Program-made: the position numbers and the translations under genes
Notes under the pieces: generated by a model
Databases searched by the model: none
Told to the model about the DNA's origin: nothing
What the model saw: the letters and a program-made list of their open reading frames with translations, nothing else
Shown here: in pieces, positions 8,856 to 17,431 of the stretch
How the letters are laid out: every line of letters begins with the position of its first letter
Numbering within the stretch: the stretch's first letter is position 1
Source: Ensifer adhaerens
Lineage (GTDB): Bacteria; Pseudomonadota; Alphaproteobacteria; Rhizobiales; Rhizobiaceae
Reading direction: 5' to 3'
DNA: 64,000 nt
Assembly: GCF_000697965.2 (NCBI RefSeq)
Contig: NZ_CP015882.1
Coordinates: 682,001 to 746,000 of the forward strand

Positions 8856-10808
8856 TCACCGAAGTGGGGCGTTCGTCTGCGCAGAACGCCACGCCGAAAT
8901 AGACATCTTTTCAGCAATGCCTCCTTCAATCACCAGCACGCTATCGAAGAAATCAATTCCGCCCTCCGATTGGATCGAGGAGGTATCGTGCATAATGGCA
9001 ATAACCGTCGCCTCCGGGCAATTCTCTTTGATCGCTTGATAAAACGCTTGCACCGCCTGCCCATCAAGAGCGCTTGTTGCCTCGTCAAGGAAGAGCAAAC
9101 CCGGCTTCAGCAACAGGACTTTCGCAAGAACGAGCTTCTGCTTTTCACCCCCGGACAACAGCTTGTCCCACTGCTGCCCCTCGCGTCCCTCATCAAAGAG
9201 CTCCCCAGAAATTTCATGGAGCCCCGCTTCTTCAAGCGCCGTGGAAACCGCAGCGTCCTTATGCTCACGGGCGTCATCCGGAAGACAGACGAGATCCTTC
9301 AGGCAAACGCCCTGTAGTTTGACCTCCTGGGCCGCAAAGAGAGTTCGCAAACCGTCCGGCAACGTGATCTTGCCCCGACCGTGCGGCCAAAGACCGTTTA
9401 TCGCCTTGAGAAGTGAGGTCTTTCCACTCCCCGATTCACCCATCACCAAAGTCCACTCGCCCAAAGCGAAATTGAGTTCAATGGCGGTCAAAAAGGGCTC
9501 GTCCTCACCAGTATGGAGGAGCTCGACCGAATGGATGGTCAAGCCGCCTTCTACGGCTTCCGCTATGGTATATTCAAACGCGGCGGGTCCACTTTGAGCA
9601 TAGTAGTCTTGTGGTCGCTGCACCGTTTCTATCGCTTCCGCAAGCTCTGTTATGCGCCGCGCGTCCGCCCGCAGTGTCGCGATGTCAGGCATCGCATGAA
9701 TAAACCATGAGCATTCGTTGATGAGGGCCGTCGCTAGTTCGGCACCGGTGACATAGTCTTGTAGGCTGATGGTCTTGTCGACATAGGGAAGCAGGCCCGG
9801 CGCGTAGGCCACGATGCGTGAGCCGATGAAATTATGCACCAGCTCAAAGCCCATATAGCCGGCGGTAATCCGATTGAGCCTCGCCCATGTGTAGTCAATA
9901 TCTTGATACCGGCGCACATTGAGCGCCTTTTGCGCTGGCTCCCCTCTGATAACCGCAACGTGAAAACTGCGGCGCAAGAACTGGTTGAGTTCGCTGCGAT
10001 AACTGCCTTCCGCCGATTGAATGCGGATAGACAGCCCCTGAAGGATACCTCCCAGCTTGGCCGCAATGAATGTGTTGAGGGGCACGTAGATCGCAATCGC
10101 CAGCAGCGTCAGGAAGGCGCTGCCGTAGCCCCCAAGAACGTCAAGCCCTCGGATCGGGCTCGACGTTTCGATCAGCTTACCGCCAACGAACGCGAGCGAC
10201 AGCACCACCCCGGCGATGCCGATGCCCAGACCGATTGCACCGCCGGTCATGCCCCTTATTGCTTCCTGCACCCGCTGATCGATGTTGTCCGGCGATGACG
10301 TGTTCGCTTCACCCGCTCCACCAAAGCCATTTTGTTGCAAGTGGAAGTGGGTGTGACTGGAATCGAGAAGTGCCTGATTGAAGCGTTCATCCAACCACTG
10401 GCGCCATTTTCGGTGTAGGCTGGTCGAAAGGAAGTGACGGACCGCAGTAAACCCCGCGTCCCTTGTGATCGCGATCGCAGCAAGCGTCGCTGCGGTCTTT
10501 AGAAGCGACGCAGGCGTTGTCGGTACCGTAGGGTGGTGGAAATTCGCGATCCGATTGACCAATTCGCCTGAGGTCAGCGCGAACCATACGCTTGCCTGAG
10601 CCGACAATCCGGTAAGCAGCAGGATGAGAATGGTCAGGCCCCAAGCGTCTCTCCAGCGATTAGAGAGCCAGTAAGCGAGCAACAGCCCCCAGAAGCTACG
10701 CATCGAGGATACGGGGCTGCTTGGGCGCCGCCGTTTCTCGCCGAAGAACCGTTTAACCCGTGCTGTTGCCCGATGCGCCTTGCCGCGCACGACTTCACTC
10801 AAGCTCAT
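8856..10808 (-). CDS. ABC transporter, fused membrane and ATPase domains (ABC_membrane_2 / YddA type)
   Basis: 650 residues. The membrane half carries about six hydrophobic segments between residues 40 and 400, with the family-specific NIDQRVQEAIR after the second loop. The C-terminal ATPase has Walker A GESGSGKTS, signature LSGGEKQKL, Walker B LLFLDEATSALD and the switch histidine in AIMHDTSS. This layout is shared with YddA, ExsE and the SbmA/BacA membrane fold, which move fatty acyl or peptide substrates across the inner membrane; the substrate here is unknown. ATG 10808 has AGGAAG very close to it (3 nt). No EcfG-type promoter was seen upstream. Confidence 0.88.
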   Translation of the reverse strand: MSLSEVVRGKAHRATARVKRFFGEKRRRPSSPVSSMRSFWGLLLAYWLSNRWRDAWGLTILILLLTGLSAQASVWFALTSGELVNRIANFHHPTVPTTPASLLKTAATLAAIAITRDAGFTAVRHFLSTSLHRKWRQWLDERFNQALLDSSHTHFHLQQNGFGGAGEANTSSPDNIDQRVQEAIRGMTGGAIGLGIGIAGVVLSLAFVGGKLIETSSPIRGLDVLGGYGSAFLTLLAIAIYVPLNTFIAAKLGGILQGLSIRIQSAEGSYRSELNQFLRRSFHVAVIRGEPAQKALNVRRYQDIDYTWARLNRITAGYMGFELVHNFIGSRIVAYAPGLLPYVDKTISLQDYVTGAELATALINECSWFIHAMPDIATLRADARRITELAEAIETVQRPQDYYAQSGPAAFEYTIAEAVEGGLTIHSVELLHTGEDEPFLTAIELNFALGEWTLVMGESGSGKTSLLKAINGLWPHGRGKITLPDGLRTLFAAQEVKLQGVCLKDLVCLPDDAREHKDAAVSTALEEAGLHEISGELFDEGREGQQWDKLLSGGEKQKLVLAKVLLLKPGLLFLDEATSALDGQAVQAFYQAIKENCPEATVIAIMHDTSSIQSEGGIDFFDSVLVIEGGIAEKMSISAWRSAQTNAPLR

Positions 10809-11244
10809 CTTCCTGAATTGGAGTAAGGATCGGACTTGTCAAATGCTGATGATCTGATGGCCGACGAAAAGCAGGGTCCTTGCAAGCGATTTGGTCGCGA
10901 CAGGTGATCAGGAGGATCTTAAGGCCGGCAGCCTACTCGCCGTAGGGCCGATAGCTAAGCGGCGACGCCGGAACGTGAGTTCAACATCGGAGGCCAGACA
11001 TCAAGTATCGCTACGTCGTAGTCGGCAACCGCGCGGTGCTGGACACTGGCACTCGTAGTGTCGTTCAGATTATCAACTGAGGCTGCTGGACGAGTTACAG
11101 AGGCTTCCCTGCGGGAATCGGTCCTCCACTTCAGCGCAGCGGTTTTTTCGAAAGTGTCCGGCAAGCGGGCGCAGTTTCTGTTGAGGCGGGGAGACCGCGC
11201 TTCTCGTCGTGAAACCTGATTTGTCCCACGGGAGGCCGTGGCAC
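10809..11244. other. Intergenic stretch, no supported gene
   Basis: About 435 bp. Overlapping open frames on the minus strand (10955-11549) have Arg/Ser-rich, low-complexity translations without SD sites and look like chance frames. Nothing recognised. Confidence 0.5.
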
Positions 11245-11269
11245 GGAACCTGTGCGCCGCTTTCTGGTT
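11245..11269 (+). promoter_or_regulatory. EcfG-type promoter for the 58-codon gene at 11293
   Basis: GGAAC-N16-GGTT (N18 then TT). It ends 23 bp before the ATG at 11293. Confidence 0.65.
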
Positions 11270-11292
11270 GGGTGGGAGGAGAGGAGTTGCAT

Positions 11293-11469
11293 ATGGGCAT
11301 TGACAAACCGAAAAACGGTGCACCGGGCACCACCGACCAGTCTCCTCGTTGGGAGGCCCGGAGGAGAGCAGACCTCGGGGGTATCTTCCAGCGAAAGACG
11401 GACCAGATTCCGATCGCGACGCCGTGGGCGAAAACAACCGCGAACCGGAGCGTCCATCCGATGCGTTGA
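11293..11469 (+). CDS. Small hypothetical protein, probably EcfG-controlled
   Basis: 58 residues, starting MGIDKPKNGAPGTTDQ and containing ARRRADLGGIFQRKTDQIP. No family recognised; hydrophilic and basic, no membrane segment. The case for a real gene is positional: ATG 11293 has GAGGAG 6 nt upstream, and a stress-type promoter ends 23 bp upstream. The longer open frame (from 11209) has no such signals and would begin upstream of the promoter. Confidence 0.55.
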   Translation: MGIDKPKNGAPGTTDQSPRWEARRRADLGGIFQRKTDQIPIATPWAKTTANRSVHPMR

Positions 11470-11726
11470 AGACAAAAAAATGAAGCGAAGGGCAATGCGT
11501 TCCTTCGCAGGCGGACGGAAAAGCAGCGGCGTTGCAAGCGCAAAACCAACTGCGTGACCGGGTCTAAGGATAGGCCATCGTCAGGCGCCGGGCCATAATA
11601 CTCCGAAAAATAATGGGATGTGGGCTTTGACGAAAAATAGCCGGATCGCGCCGAGTAACAGCCAAATTCACAATCTTCAGGTCTCAGGACAAGGTTCTGC
11701 GCCGTCCTCGGCGCAGAACCTTCGCG

Positions 11727-11900
11727 CTAGAAGGCAATGCTTCCTGCCATGAAGGCAAGGACGAGAAACAGCACGAATATCGCCAGAGCGACGTAAAAGA
11801 GGATCTTCGCTATACCAGCACTTGCTGCAGAAACACCCGAGAAGCCAAGCAAGCCTGCTACGACCGAGATTACAAAAAATATAATAGCCCACTTTAGCAT
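11727..11900 (-). CDS. DUF1328 small membrane protein
   Basis: 57 residues starting [20 protein letters not shown], with [20 protein letters not shown] and a second hydrophobic segment. This is the full length and sequence pattern of the DUF1328/YtjA family, two-helix inner-membrane proteins often induced by stress. ATG 11900 follows GGAGAAACAT. A longer start at 11939 adds residues absent from the family and would overlap the promoter region. It has its own EcfG-type promoter and no operon partner. Confidence 0.9.
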   Translation of the reverse strand: MLKWAIIFFVISVVAGLLGFSGVSAASAGIAKILFYVALAIFVLFLVLAFMAGSIAF

Positions 11901-11941
11901 ATGTTTCTCCCAGACGGCCGAAACGAATAATCTGGGCATTG

Positions 11942-11966
11942 AACCCGCAGCCGTGAGTATTGTTCC
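11942..11966 (-). promoter_or_regulatory. EcfG-type promoter for the DUF1328 gene
   Basis: Reverse strand GGAAC-N16-GGTT, 42 bp from the ATG at 11900. Confidence 0.7.
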
Positions 11967-12423
11967 AGGCGCCTTTAAGTTGTGACGTCACGCCGGATCG
12001 GTGCAAACTCCTGGTCCAATCCATGCCGCAAGGCCGCGGCATCCCTGCTCTCTCTTCCGCCCGCCGATTTACTGGCTCTCGCGGCGGCAGTACGGTCACT
12101 GCCGCGCGCATCGTCAGCCATTTTTCGCGGAGTGTTATGCGCTCCTCTATCGCGCGAAGAACCATGCCAACTGCCGCGACGACTTCTCCTTCGGCTTGGT
12201 CCGTTCCGGCGGGCAGCCGTCCAAGCGGGCAAACCAAGGCGGCAGTGAATTCCGCGAGACCGGATTTATGATCTTGGCACGTCCGCTGAAACCGGCTCGC
12301 CACTGCCCGAGATCGATTGGTTCTTTCCCGTGATTGCCGACGTATCCTTTGTTTGGCGGATCACCCGGCTTTGAGGTTTGCGTAAACCCCTCAAAGAGCG
12401 ACTCGTGCTTTTTGTTCCACTGC
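11967..12423. other. Intergenic stretch between two divergent stress genes
   Basis: About 455 bp separating the DUF1328 and DUF892 promoters. Several overlapping open frames on both strands (11960-12333) have no SD or recognisable family. Nothing supported. Confidence 0.5.
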
Positions 12424-12448
12424 GGAACCTTTGAAGCCGGACGGTGTT
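12424..12448 (+). promoter_or_regulatory. EcfG-type promoter for the DUF892 gene
   Basis: GGAAC-N16-TGTT (N18 then TT), 34 bp before the ATG at 12483. Confidence 0.75.
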
Positions 12449-12482
12449 AGAACCGCTCCCCACCAAGGCGAAGGAGGTTGCC

Positions 12483-12974
12483 ATGCCGGAGAAGACTTTA
12501 GACATGCTGTTTCACGAAACGTTGAAGGACATTTACTACGCCGAACGGCAGATACTAAAGGCACTGCCTAAAATGGCGCGGGCTGCGCAATCCCCTGATA
12601 GCAAGGCCGCTTTCGAAAAGCATCGCGATGAAACGGAAGGCCACGTGGAGCGTTTGCAACAGGTCTTCGAGATTATCGGCAAGCGCGCACAGGGTAAAAC
12701 CTGTGAAGCTATTCAAGGCCTGATTGCCGAAGGCGAAGAAATCATCGAGGAGTTCAAGGGAAGTCCGGCCCTTGACGCCGGGCTGATATCTGCGGCCCAG
12801 GCGGTCGAACACTATGAGATTGCGCGATATGGCACCCTGAAGACCTGGGCCAAGCAGCTTGGGTTGGACGCCGCCGTCGCCTTGCTCGATCAGACCCTTC
12901 AGGAAGAGGGTGCGACTGACAAGGCTTTGAGCAAGTTGGCTTTGTCCGCTGCAAATATTAAGGCTGCAGCTTAA
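12483..12974 (+). CDS. DUF892 (YciE/YciF-like) ferritin-fold stress protein
   Basis: 163 residues of the YciF family: an all-helical ferritin-like bundle with carboxylate/histidine ligands (LKDIYYAERQILKALPKM, HRDETEGHVERLQQVFE, AVEHYEIARYGTLKTWA, LLDQTLQEEGATDKAL). Family members are stress-induced, and some are reported to bind iron or manganese. Start ATG 12483 has a strong AAGGAGG at 5 nt; the longer in-frame start at 12444 precedes the promoter -10 and is rejected. Single-gene unit under an EcfG-type promoter. Confidence 0.93.
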   Translation: MPEKTLDMLFHETLKDIYYAERQILKALPKMARAAQSPDSKAAFEKHRDETEGHVERLQQVFEIIGKRAQGKTCEAIQGLIAEGEEIIEEFKGSPALDAGLISAAQAVEHYEIARYGTLKTWAKQLGLDAAVALLDQTLQEEGATDKALSKLALSAANIKAAA

Positions 12975-13216
12975 CTTACGATATTCTAGGCGGAGGGCCG
13001 ATGCGCCCTTCGCCCCCAGACCCCGTAACAGCTAGTCTTTTGTGGTCTGATGGTTTGCCGCGTCGACCTTCTTTGATTTGGGCGAGCCGCGATAGCGCAA
13101 GAATATCCACTGCAACACAAGCATCAGCGTCGAAACTACAATCGCCGGTTCGGAAAATACTCGAACCAGGACTGGGCGTCGCTAAGCGCGACGATACTCG
13201 GCTCGGCGCCACGAAA

Positions 13217-13429
13217 TCAATCGATCTTTCCCATGAGCGCGGTGCCGAGGCTGCCGAGAGCAAACGACGCCCCGAAGGCATATATCTGAAGGAAAAGAGC
13301 AACGGGCTCGATCGCACGATCATGACCGAGCGCGTGCGGGAAGCCAACGGCGATTACCAGTGCGGTGAGGGCTCCCAGTGCAAATCCAGACGACAAATGC
13401 CAGATGAGAAAACGTAATAGCATGGGCAT
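13217..13429 (-). CDS. Small hypothetical membrane protein
   Basis: 70 residues with two hydrophobic segments (LIWHLSSGFALGALTALVIA and LFLQIYAFGASFALGSLGTA) joined by a charged loop with GHDRAIEP. ATG 13429 follows AAAGGAGG with 7-nt spacing, one of the best ribosome sites in the window. No EcfG-type promoter seen. Family not recognised; likely inner membrane. Confidence 0.7.
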   Translation of the reverse strand: MPMLLRFLIWHLSSGFALGALTALVIAVGFPHALGHDRAIEPVALFLQIYAFGASFALGSLGTALMGKID

Positions 13430-13620
13430 TTTTCAACCTCCTTTATCGAAGAGGTGCCGGCGAGCCGAGCTCCCGTCTACCTTCCGTCGGCGCGGTCCGT
13501 GCATTCGGTGAACCTTGCCAGATGGGATTGTAGACGGACAAGCTTCTTGCGTTTTCCGGTTACAAGCGCTGAGCATTCGTTGGCCGACTGTGATGCCGTC
13601 GATCTAAAGCCCGAGCTCAC

Positions 13621-13734
13621 TCAGTCATCAGCTTTGACCGAGCCAAACGGTTTCTCCGGCCAGACGACGCCGTCTGCATCGGAATCCGGTGTGTTGTGCG
13701 GGCTGACATCTCGCGCCGACGTGTCCATGCGCAT
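13621..13734 (-). CDS. Very small hypothetical protein under an EcfG-type promoter
   Basis: 37 residues, starting MRMDTSARDVSPHNTP and ending PFGSVKADD; acidic, no membrane segment, no family recognised. ATG 13734 has GAGGAG 9 nt upstream and an EcfG-type promoter at 13759-13783. The longer open frame to 13821 begins upstream of that promoter and has no SD, so the short form is preferred. Confidence 0.5.
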   Translation of the reverse strand: MRMDTSARDVSPHNTPDSDADGVVWPEKPFGSVKADD

Positions 13735-13758
13735 CTCCGTGCACTCCTCGGCCAGCCA

Positions 13759-13783
13759 AACATACAAACCACAGTTTCGTTCC
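13759..13783 (-). promoter_or_regulatory. EcfG-type promoter for the 37-codon gene
   Basis: Reverse strand GGAAC-N16-TGTT, 25 bp from the ATG at 13734. Confidence 0.6.
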
Positions 13784-14324
13784 AGCGATTTGCGCCGCGG
13801 CTTCCCCGAATGAGGAACCATCTACGAAAGGGCGATTGGGAGCGAAGTTTCGTCGCCTCGTCGTCGTCGACGTTAGCACGCACGCAGTCCGGATATTGTC
13901 GTTGAGCGATATTGATCGAGAGCATCCTCACTGGCCTCGAAGGTCGCGACTGGGGTAGAGGAGCCTAGCCGACAAACCGGCATTGGCTGACGGCGGTCCG
14001 AAGGTGCAGCAGAAAAGGGGGAGGTACTGCCGCGGCTTGCGATATTGCTTTCCCCCGCGCGAGCCAAGAAGATGCACTCACCGGGATCGCGGACAGAGCA
14101 ATCCAAAACTTGAACCACCGCGCATTGAGAGTAGGCCTGGTCATTTCAGGCTATGCGGCCCGGACTGAAACAACTCGATAAGCGGCGCCGCAGGAGTTTC
14201 GGCACGCGAGTCTTACCGCAAAATGGGCTTTCTGGTGCAGAAGCTGATCGACCAGACTCTGCGGCAAGCTTTGGAAATCTGATGAGGCTGCCATTATCCG
14301 CAGACTTAGGCACAATGGACAGCC
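13784..14324. other. Intergenic stretch, no supported gene
   Basis: 540 bp. Only short, overlapping frames without SD sites. The topoisomerase gene ends at its right edge. Nothing recognised. Confidence 0.5.
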
Positions 14325-15359
14325 CTAACCCTGTGCGTGCCGGGCGAGCCAATTAAGAAAGCGCAGGAACTGCATTTCGTCGGCGCGAAGTCCGGGTACG
14401 GCTTTTGCGTTTGGCCTTACCCGCGGGATTTTCTGCTCGGCTTGCGCCAGAGCGAGGACTGCCGGATGCACGTAGCTCTTACGGCAAACGGCCGGCGTGT
14501 TGTGCAGCGCCTCTGCCGCCGCGTTGCACATTTCTTTGATCGTCGGGCGTCGACCCTGAGCGAATGCTTGGCGAGCGGCAGAATATGCGGCAACGCTCCC
14601 AGCCCAAGTTCTGAACGTTTTGGCCGAAATTGGCGCCCCGCTGATCTCTGCGAGATAGCGGTTAAAGCGCCCCGACTCGATTGGCTCGGGTTTTCCGTCT
14701 TGCCCCACGGATACGAAGAGCTGGCGACCCGGGAGTTCGGCGATTCCCTCAAGTAAGCGTTGCAGTCGCGGATTTCTCAGCCGTCTTCGGATACGTTGCC
14801 CGCCCTTGCCCTTGAAGTTGAGCTTGATGCTATCGTCGGTAATCTTGAGGTGGCGCTTAAGAAGGGTTGAGGCGCCATAGCTCCCGTTCTCCTTCACGTA
14901 TGTCGAGTTTCCAATGCGAAGGGGCGCGTGGTCGAGCAGCGCCGCAAGGGCAGCAAGTACGGTGAAAGGGTCGTCCACAGGCCCCTCCATATGCTTGCGG
15001 ATCCGGCGTCGCAGGCGGGGGAGCGTTTTAGCAAAAGCTGGAAGCTGGCTGTATTTGGCGTTGCTTCGCATCTCCTGCCATGCTTGGTGATATCGATATT
15101 GCTTTCGACCACGCGCATCATAACCTGTCGCCTGCAGATGACCGTTTGGCTGCATGCAGATCCAGACGTTCTCGTAAGCTGGGGGCAAGCCAAGCGCTTG
15201 GATACGGGCAAGAACGCGGGAATCTTTTAGCTGTTCACCGTTCGGACGCCGATAGACAAAGCCGCTTGAGGAACGAAACCGGGTGTAACCCGGTTCAGTG
15301 TCGGAGACGTAGATGAGGTCGGCGCCATCGCCTACCTGCGGACTTTCCCGCCGGCTCAA
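14325..15359 (-). CDS. DNA topoisomerase IB (poxvirus/bacterial type)
   Basis: 344 residues. Relaxes supercoils by a transient 3'-phosphotyrosyl link. The N-terminal domain (GYTRFRSSSGFVYRRPNG, ATGYDARGRKQYRYH) and the catalytic domain are both visible, with Arg/Lys residues in LRIGNSTYVKENGSYGAST and KGKGGQRIRRRLR, RTWAG, and the nucleophile Tyr about residue 296 in CRKSYVHP. Length is normal for bacterial TopIB. The start is TTG 15359, immediately after the TGA of the DUF3309 gene; no earlier start exists in this frame, so translation is probably coupled. Confidence 0.92.
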   Translation of the reverse strand: MSRRESPQVGDGADLIYVSDTEPGYTRFRSSSGFVYRRPNGEQLKDSRVLARIQALGLPPAYENVWICMQPNGHLQATGYDARGRKQYRYHQAWQEMRSNAKYSQLPAFAKTLPRLRRRIRKHMEGPVDDPFTVLAALAALLDHAPLRIGNSTYVKENGSYGASTLLKRHLKITDDSIKLNFKGKGGQRIRRRLRNPRLQRLLEGIAELPGRQLFVSVGQDGKPEPIESGRFNRYLAEISGAPISAKTFRTWAGSVAAYSAARQAFAQGRRPTIKEMCNAAAEALHNTPAVCRKSYVHPAVLALAQAEQKIPRVRPNAKAVPGLRADEMQFLRFLNWLARHAQG

Positions 15360-15515
15360 TCAGATCCGTCCCATCAGAAGGAGGATCACAAGAACGACCA
15401 CCACCACACCCAGAACGCCAGACGGACCGTAACCCCAGCCGGATGAATGGGGCCAGGCCGGAAAAGCGCCGATGAGCAGCAGGATGAGAATGACTAAAAG
15501 TACGGTTCCAAGCAT
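15360..15515 (-). CDS. DUF3309 small membrane protein
   Basis: 51 residues: MLGTVLLVILILLLIGAFP, then AWPHSSGWGYGPSG, then a second valine/leucine-rich helix ending MGRI. This is a full DUF3309 protein, a family of tiny hydrophobic proteins frequent in rhizobia and often linked to stress genes. ATG 15515 follows AAGGAG. Its TGA (15362-15360) abuts the TTG of the topoisomerase gene, so the two form one transcription unit. Function unknown. Confidence 0.85.
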   Translation of the reverse strand: MLGTVLLVILILLLIGAFPAWPHSSGWGYGPSGVLGVVVVVLVILLLMGRI

Positions 15516-15654
15516 TTTGCGGTCTCCTTACACAGCGATAAAGTCGTTTTCGTCGGTTTGCCCCCGTACTTGCCGAGCGGGGGCTCTAGCATCGAAACTC
15601 GGGAGGAGGGTCATTTAAGGATCGCGATCACCGCGCGTCGTTGCCGATTGATCA

Positions 15655-15897
15655 TCACCCCTTGGTCGTTTGAACGACATATCCATAGTCCGGCTGATCA
15701 GGAAACGTTTGGATTTCGACGGTATCAGGCAGACGGGTGCCTACAGCGATGTCGCCTTGATACACGTCCGAAGGGCTGCTCTGGTCAAGTAGGTAGGTTT
15801 GAGCTTCGCCCGGTACGATGACTGTTGCAGTTTGCGCAACGGCGCCGCCGCCGAAAGACAGGCTCGCCAGCAAGCTCGCCATGACGGTTCTCTTCAT
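15655..15897 (-). CDS. DUF1236-like exported protein
   Basis: 80 residues: a signal peptide (MKRTVMASLLASLSFGGGAVAQ) and a mature part with VYQGDIAVGTRLPDTVEIQTFPD and a final DYGYVVQTTKG, the core of DUF1236. Periplasmic; function unknown. ATG 15897 has GGAG at 8 nt; the longer open frame to 15987 would place residues ahead of the signal peptide and across the promoter. Controlled by an EcfG-type promoter. Confidence 0.8.
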   Translation of the reverse strand: MKRTVMASLLASLSFGGGAVAQTATVIVPGEAQTYLLDQSSPSDVYQGDIAVGTRLPDTVEIQTFPDQPDYGYVVQTTKG

Positions 15898-15923
15898 GAT
15901 CAGCTCTCCTAGTTGTTCCCTCA

Positions 15924-15948
15924 AACCCGTTTTAGAGCATTTGGTTCC
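15924..15948 (-). promoter_or_regulatory. EcfG-type promoter for the DUF1236 gene
   Basis: Reverse strand GGAAC-N16-GGTT, 27 bp from the ATG at 15897. Confidence 0.7.
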
Positions 15949-16162
15949 AATGCGCTCCCGGAGCGGCTGCATACCGCCTGACGCCAAAGGTCGGTGACGA
16001 TGTCTCTTCGACGCGAGAGGTCACAGCAGCGGCTTTAAAGTCCTGGCGTCATGAGCACCTGCTTCAGCGTCTTGAAGGTGGGAGCTCTCGGAAGAGCTGC
16101 TAGACAAGGAGGATGAACGCGAGGAAGCAATTGGATGCCGCTACCGCGACCGTCGGGACTCG

Positions 16163-16384
16163 ATGTCTTCAGACGTAGCGGTTGCTAGCGGCGAGGTGAC
16201 GCTTGCGTGGGAAGTATCGAGCAGGCAGGCCAAACACCGGGCTGAAGATTGTGCCGAATTGTTCTCCGGAGTTCCCCACGTTCAGAACAACTTACGGGTC
16301 CGCTCAACGACAAAGACGGTGACCGTGCCCCTGGGCAACCCACCTGATAAGGTCGCACAGCCGCATTCGTTCGAGCGCCCCTGA
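16163..16384 (+). pseudogene. Remnant of a BON-domain protein
   Basis: The frame contains SGEVTLAWEVSSRQAKHR, then AEDCAELFSGVPHVQNNLRV, the pattern of the C-terminal BON repeat found in rhizobial envelope-stress proteins (GEVTL, K-R-AE, GV-V-NNL-V). The rest of such a protein (N-terminal disordered region, upstream half of the BON fold) is not found in any frame, and no convincing SD precedes the first ATG. I therefore call a truncated remnant. It lies 200 bp upstream of the NepR-like gene. Confidence 0.5.
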
Positions 16385-16582
16385 CCACAGCGGCGAGCGG
16401 CGTTCGGATTCATCGGATGCCCGGTACGCTCGCTGACTTTTCGTGACCCATTTGCCAGCGCAGGATGTCCTGGGGCTTGGAAGCTTGGCTTCTCGCTGTC
16501 GACAGCGTATCCTTCTTAAGCGCCGCCATAGGCGGCGAGGACGACCGAAAGAGCGGCATTCGGATAACCAAGGTTTGAGACG

Positions 16583-16783
16583 ATGGCACCGGGAAAAAAA
16601 GCCGAGGATGAAAACGAGGAGTTGCTGGTAGGCGGTGTGGCGTCCCGACCGGTCGAGAGCGATGCGGTGCCAGTTGATGACGTACCGGATCGATTGCTGA
16701 TCCTTGCCATTAGGCTGCAACGAGCCCTGGACAAACGGCAGGCGACGAAATCGATCAGCAGGCCCTCGCGCCGGAAACACTGA
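16583..16783 (+). CDS. Candidate NepR-like anti-sigma factor
   Basis: 66 residues. The helix VPDRLLILAIRLQRALDKRQ resembles the conserved second helix of NepR proteins (P-[ED]-[RK]-[LF]-L-x-L-A-x-x-L-Q-x-A-L), with an acidic disordered N-terminus and a basic tail as in NepR. NepR binds and silences EcfG until phosphorylated PhyR takes it away. Length fits the family (60-70). ATG 16583 has a weak AAGG/TGAGA region upstream. The PhyR-like receiver gene starts 30 bp downstream on the same strand, the usual partnership. The call rests on motif resemblance and context. Confidence 0.6.
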   Translation: MAPGKKAEDENEELLVGGVASRPVESDAVPVDDVPDRLLILAIRLQRALDKRQATKSISRPSRRKH

Positions 16784-16813
16784 GGTGGTCAGAATGCAAA
16801 AGGATGGCTTGTG

Positions 16814-17431
16814 ATGCCGGACCTGCAGCAATTGCGGGTGCTAGTTGCTGAGGACGAATTTTTTGTCGCAAATGATATCGCACTTTGGCTCGAAAAGGCC
16901 GGTGCGACAATAATTGGCCCAACGCCCACAGTAAAAGAAACGTTGAAGAGCCTTGCTCAGGCTTTCGACGTTCAAGTTGCTGTTCTGGACATTAACCTCA
17001 ATGGCGAGCTGATCTTTCCCGTGGCGGACGAACTCGCGCTCAGATCGGTACCCGTGGTCTTTTTTAGTGGTTACGACGACATGAGCGTGCCCGAACGGTT
17101 CCGGTCGGCCGCACGGTTAAGCAAGTGTGCAGGCGCGTCGGATCTCGTAAATGCTGTCTTTGAGCAACACCTCCAAAATCTGTCAAACTTGGCGCCACTA
17201 TATGTCGGACTAACCGATCAATCGGTCTGTGAACTTATACCGGAGCTGCGCTACAGGGCGCGGCTCCTGATGGCCGGAGCGCCTCCCGAGGCCGCCGACC
17301 TGCTCGTTGAGCGTACGCTTGAGCGCGCTATCGCGCTAGCCGGGACAAGGCGCCGGTCTCAGGGCCTCGATGCCTGGTTGCACGATTTATTGGCGGCCAT
17401 CCATGACGAGAGCCCCTATGGACTGAATTAA
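16814..17431 (+). CDS. PhyR-like response regulator with reversed order: receiver then sigma2-like domain
   Basis: 205 residues. Residues about 7-125 form a receiver: VLVAEDEFFVANDIAL acidic pocket, phospho-acceptor Asp59 (VLDINLNG), FFSGYDD, conserved Lys104. Residues about 137-198 resemble region 2 of an ECF sigma factor: ELIPELRYRARLLM, EAADLLVERTLERAIAL, GLDAWLHDLLAAI. These line up with LIPALRAFAR, EADDLLQETLFRALR and NLKSWLFTIMH of the sigma factor encoded at 22526. In known PhyR the sigma-like domain is N-terminal and includes regions 2 and 4; here it is C-terminal and only region 2 is visible. ATG 16814 follows AGGATGG. Likely role (inference): phosphorylation-dependent binding of the NepR-like protein. 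Confidence 0.75.
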   Translation: MPDLQQLRVLVAEDEFFVANDIALWLEKAGATIIGPTPTVKETLKSLAQAFDVQVAVLDINLNGELIFPVADELALRSVPVVFFSGYDDMSVPERFRSAARLSKCAGASDLVNAVFEQHLQNLSNLAPLYVGLTDQSVCELIPELRYRARLLMAGAPPEAADLLVERTLERAIALAGTRRRSQGLDAWLHDLLAAIHDESPYGLN

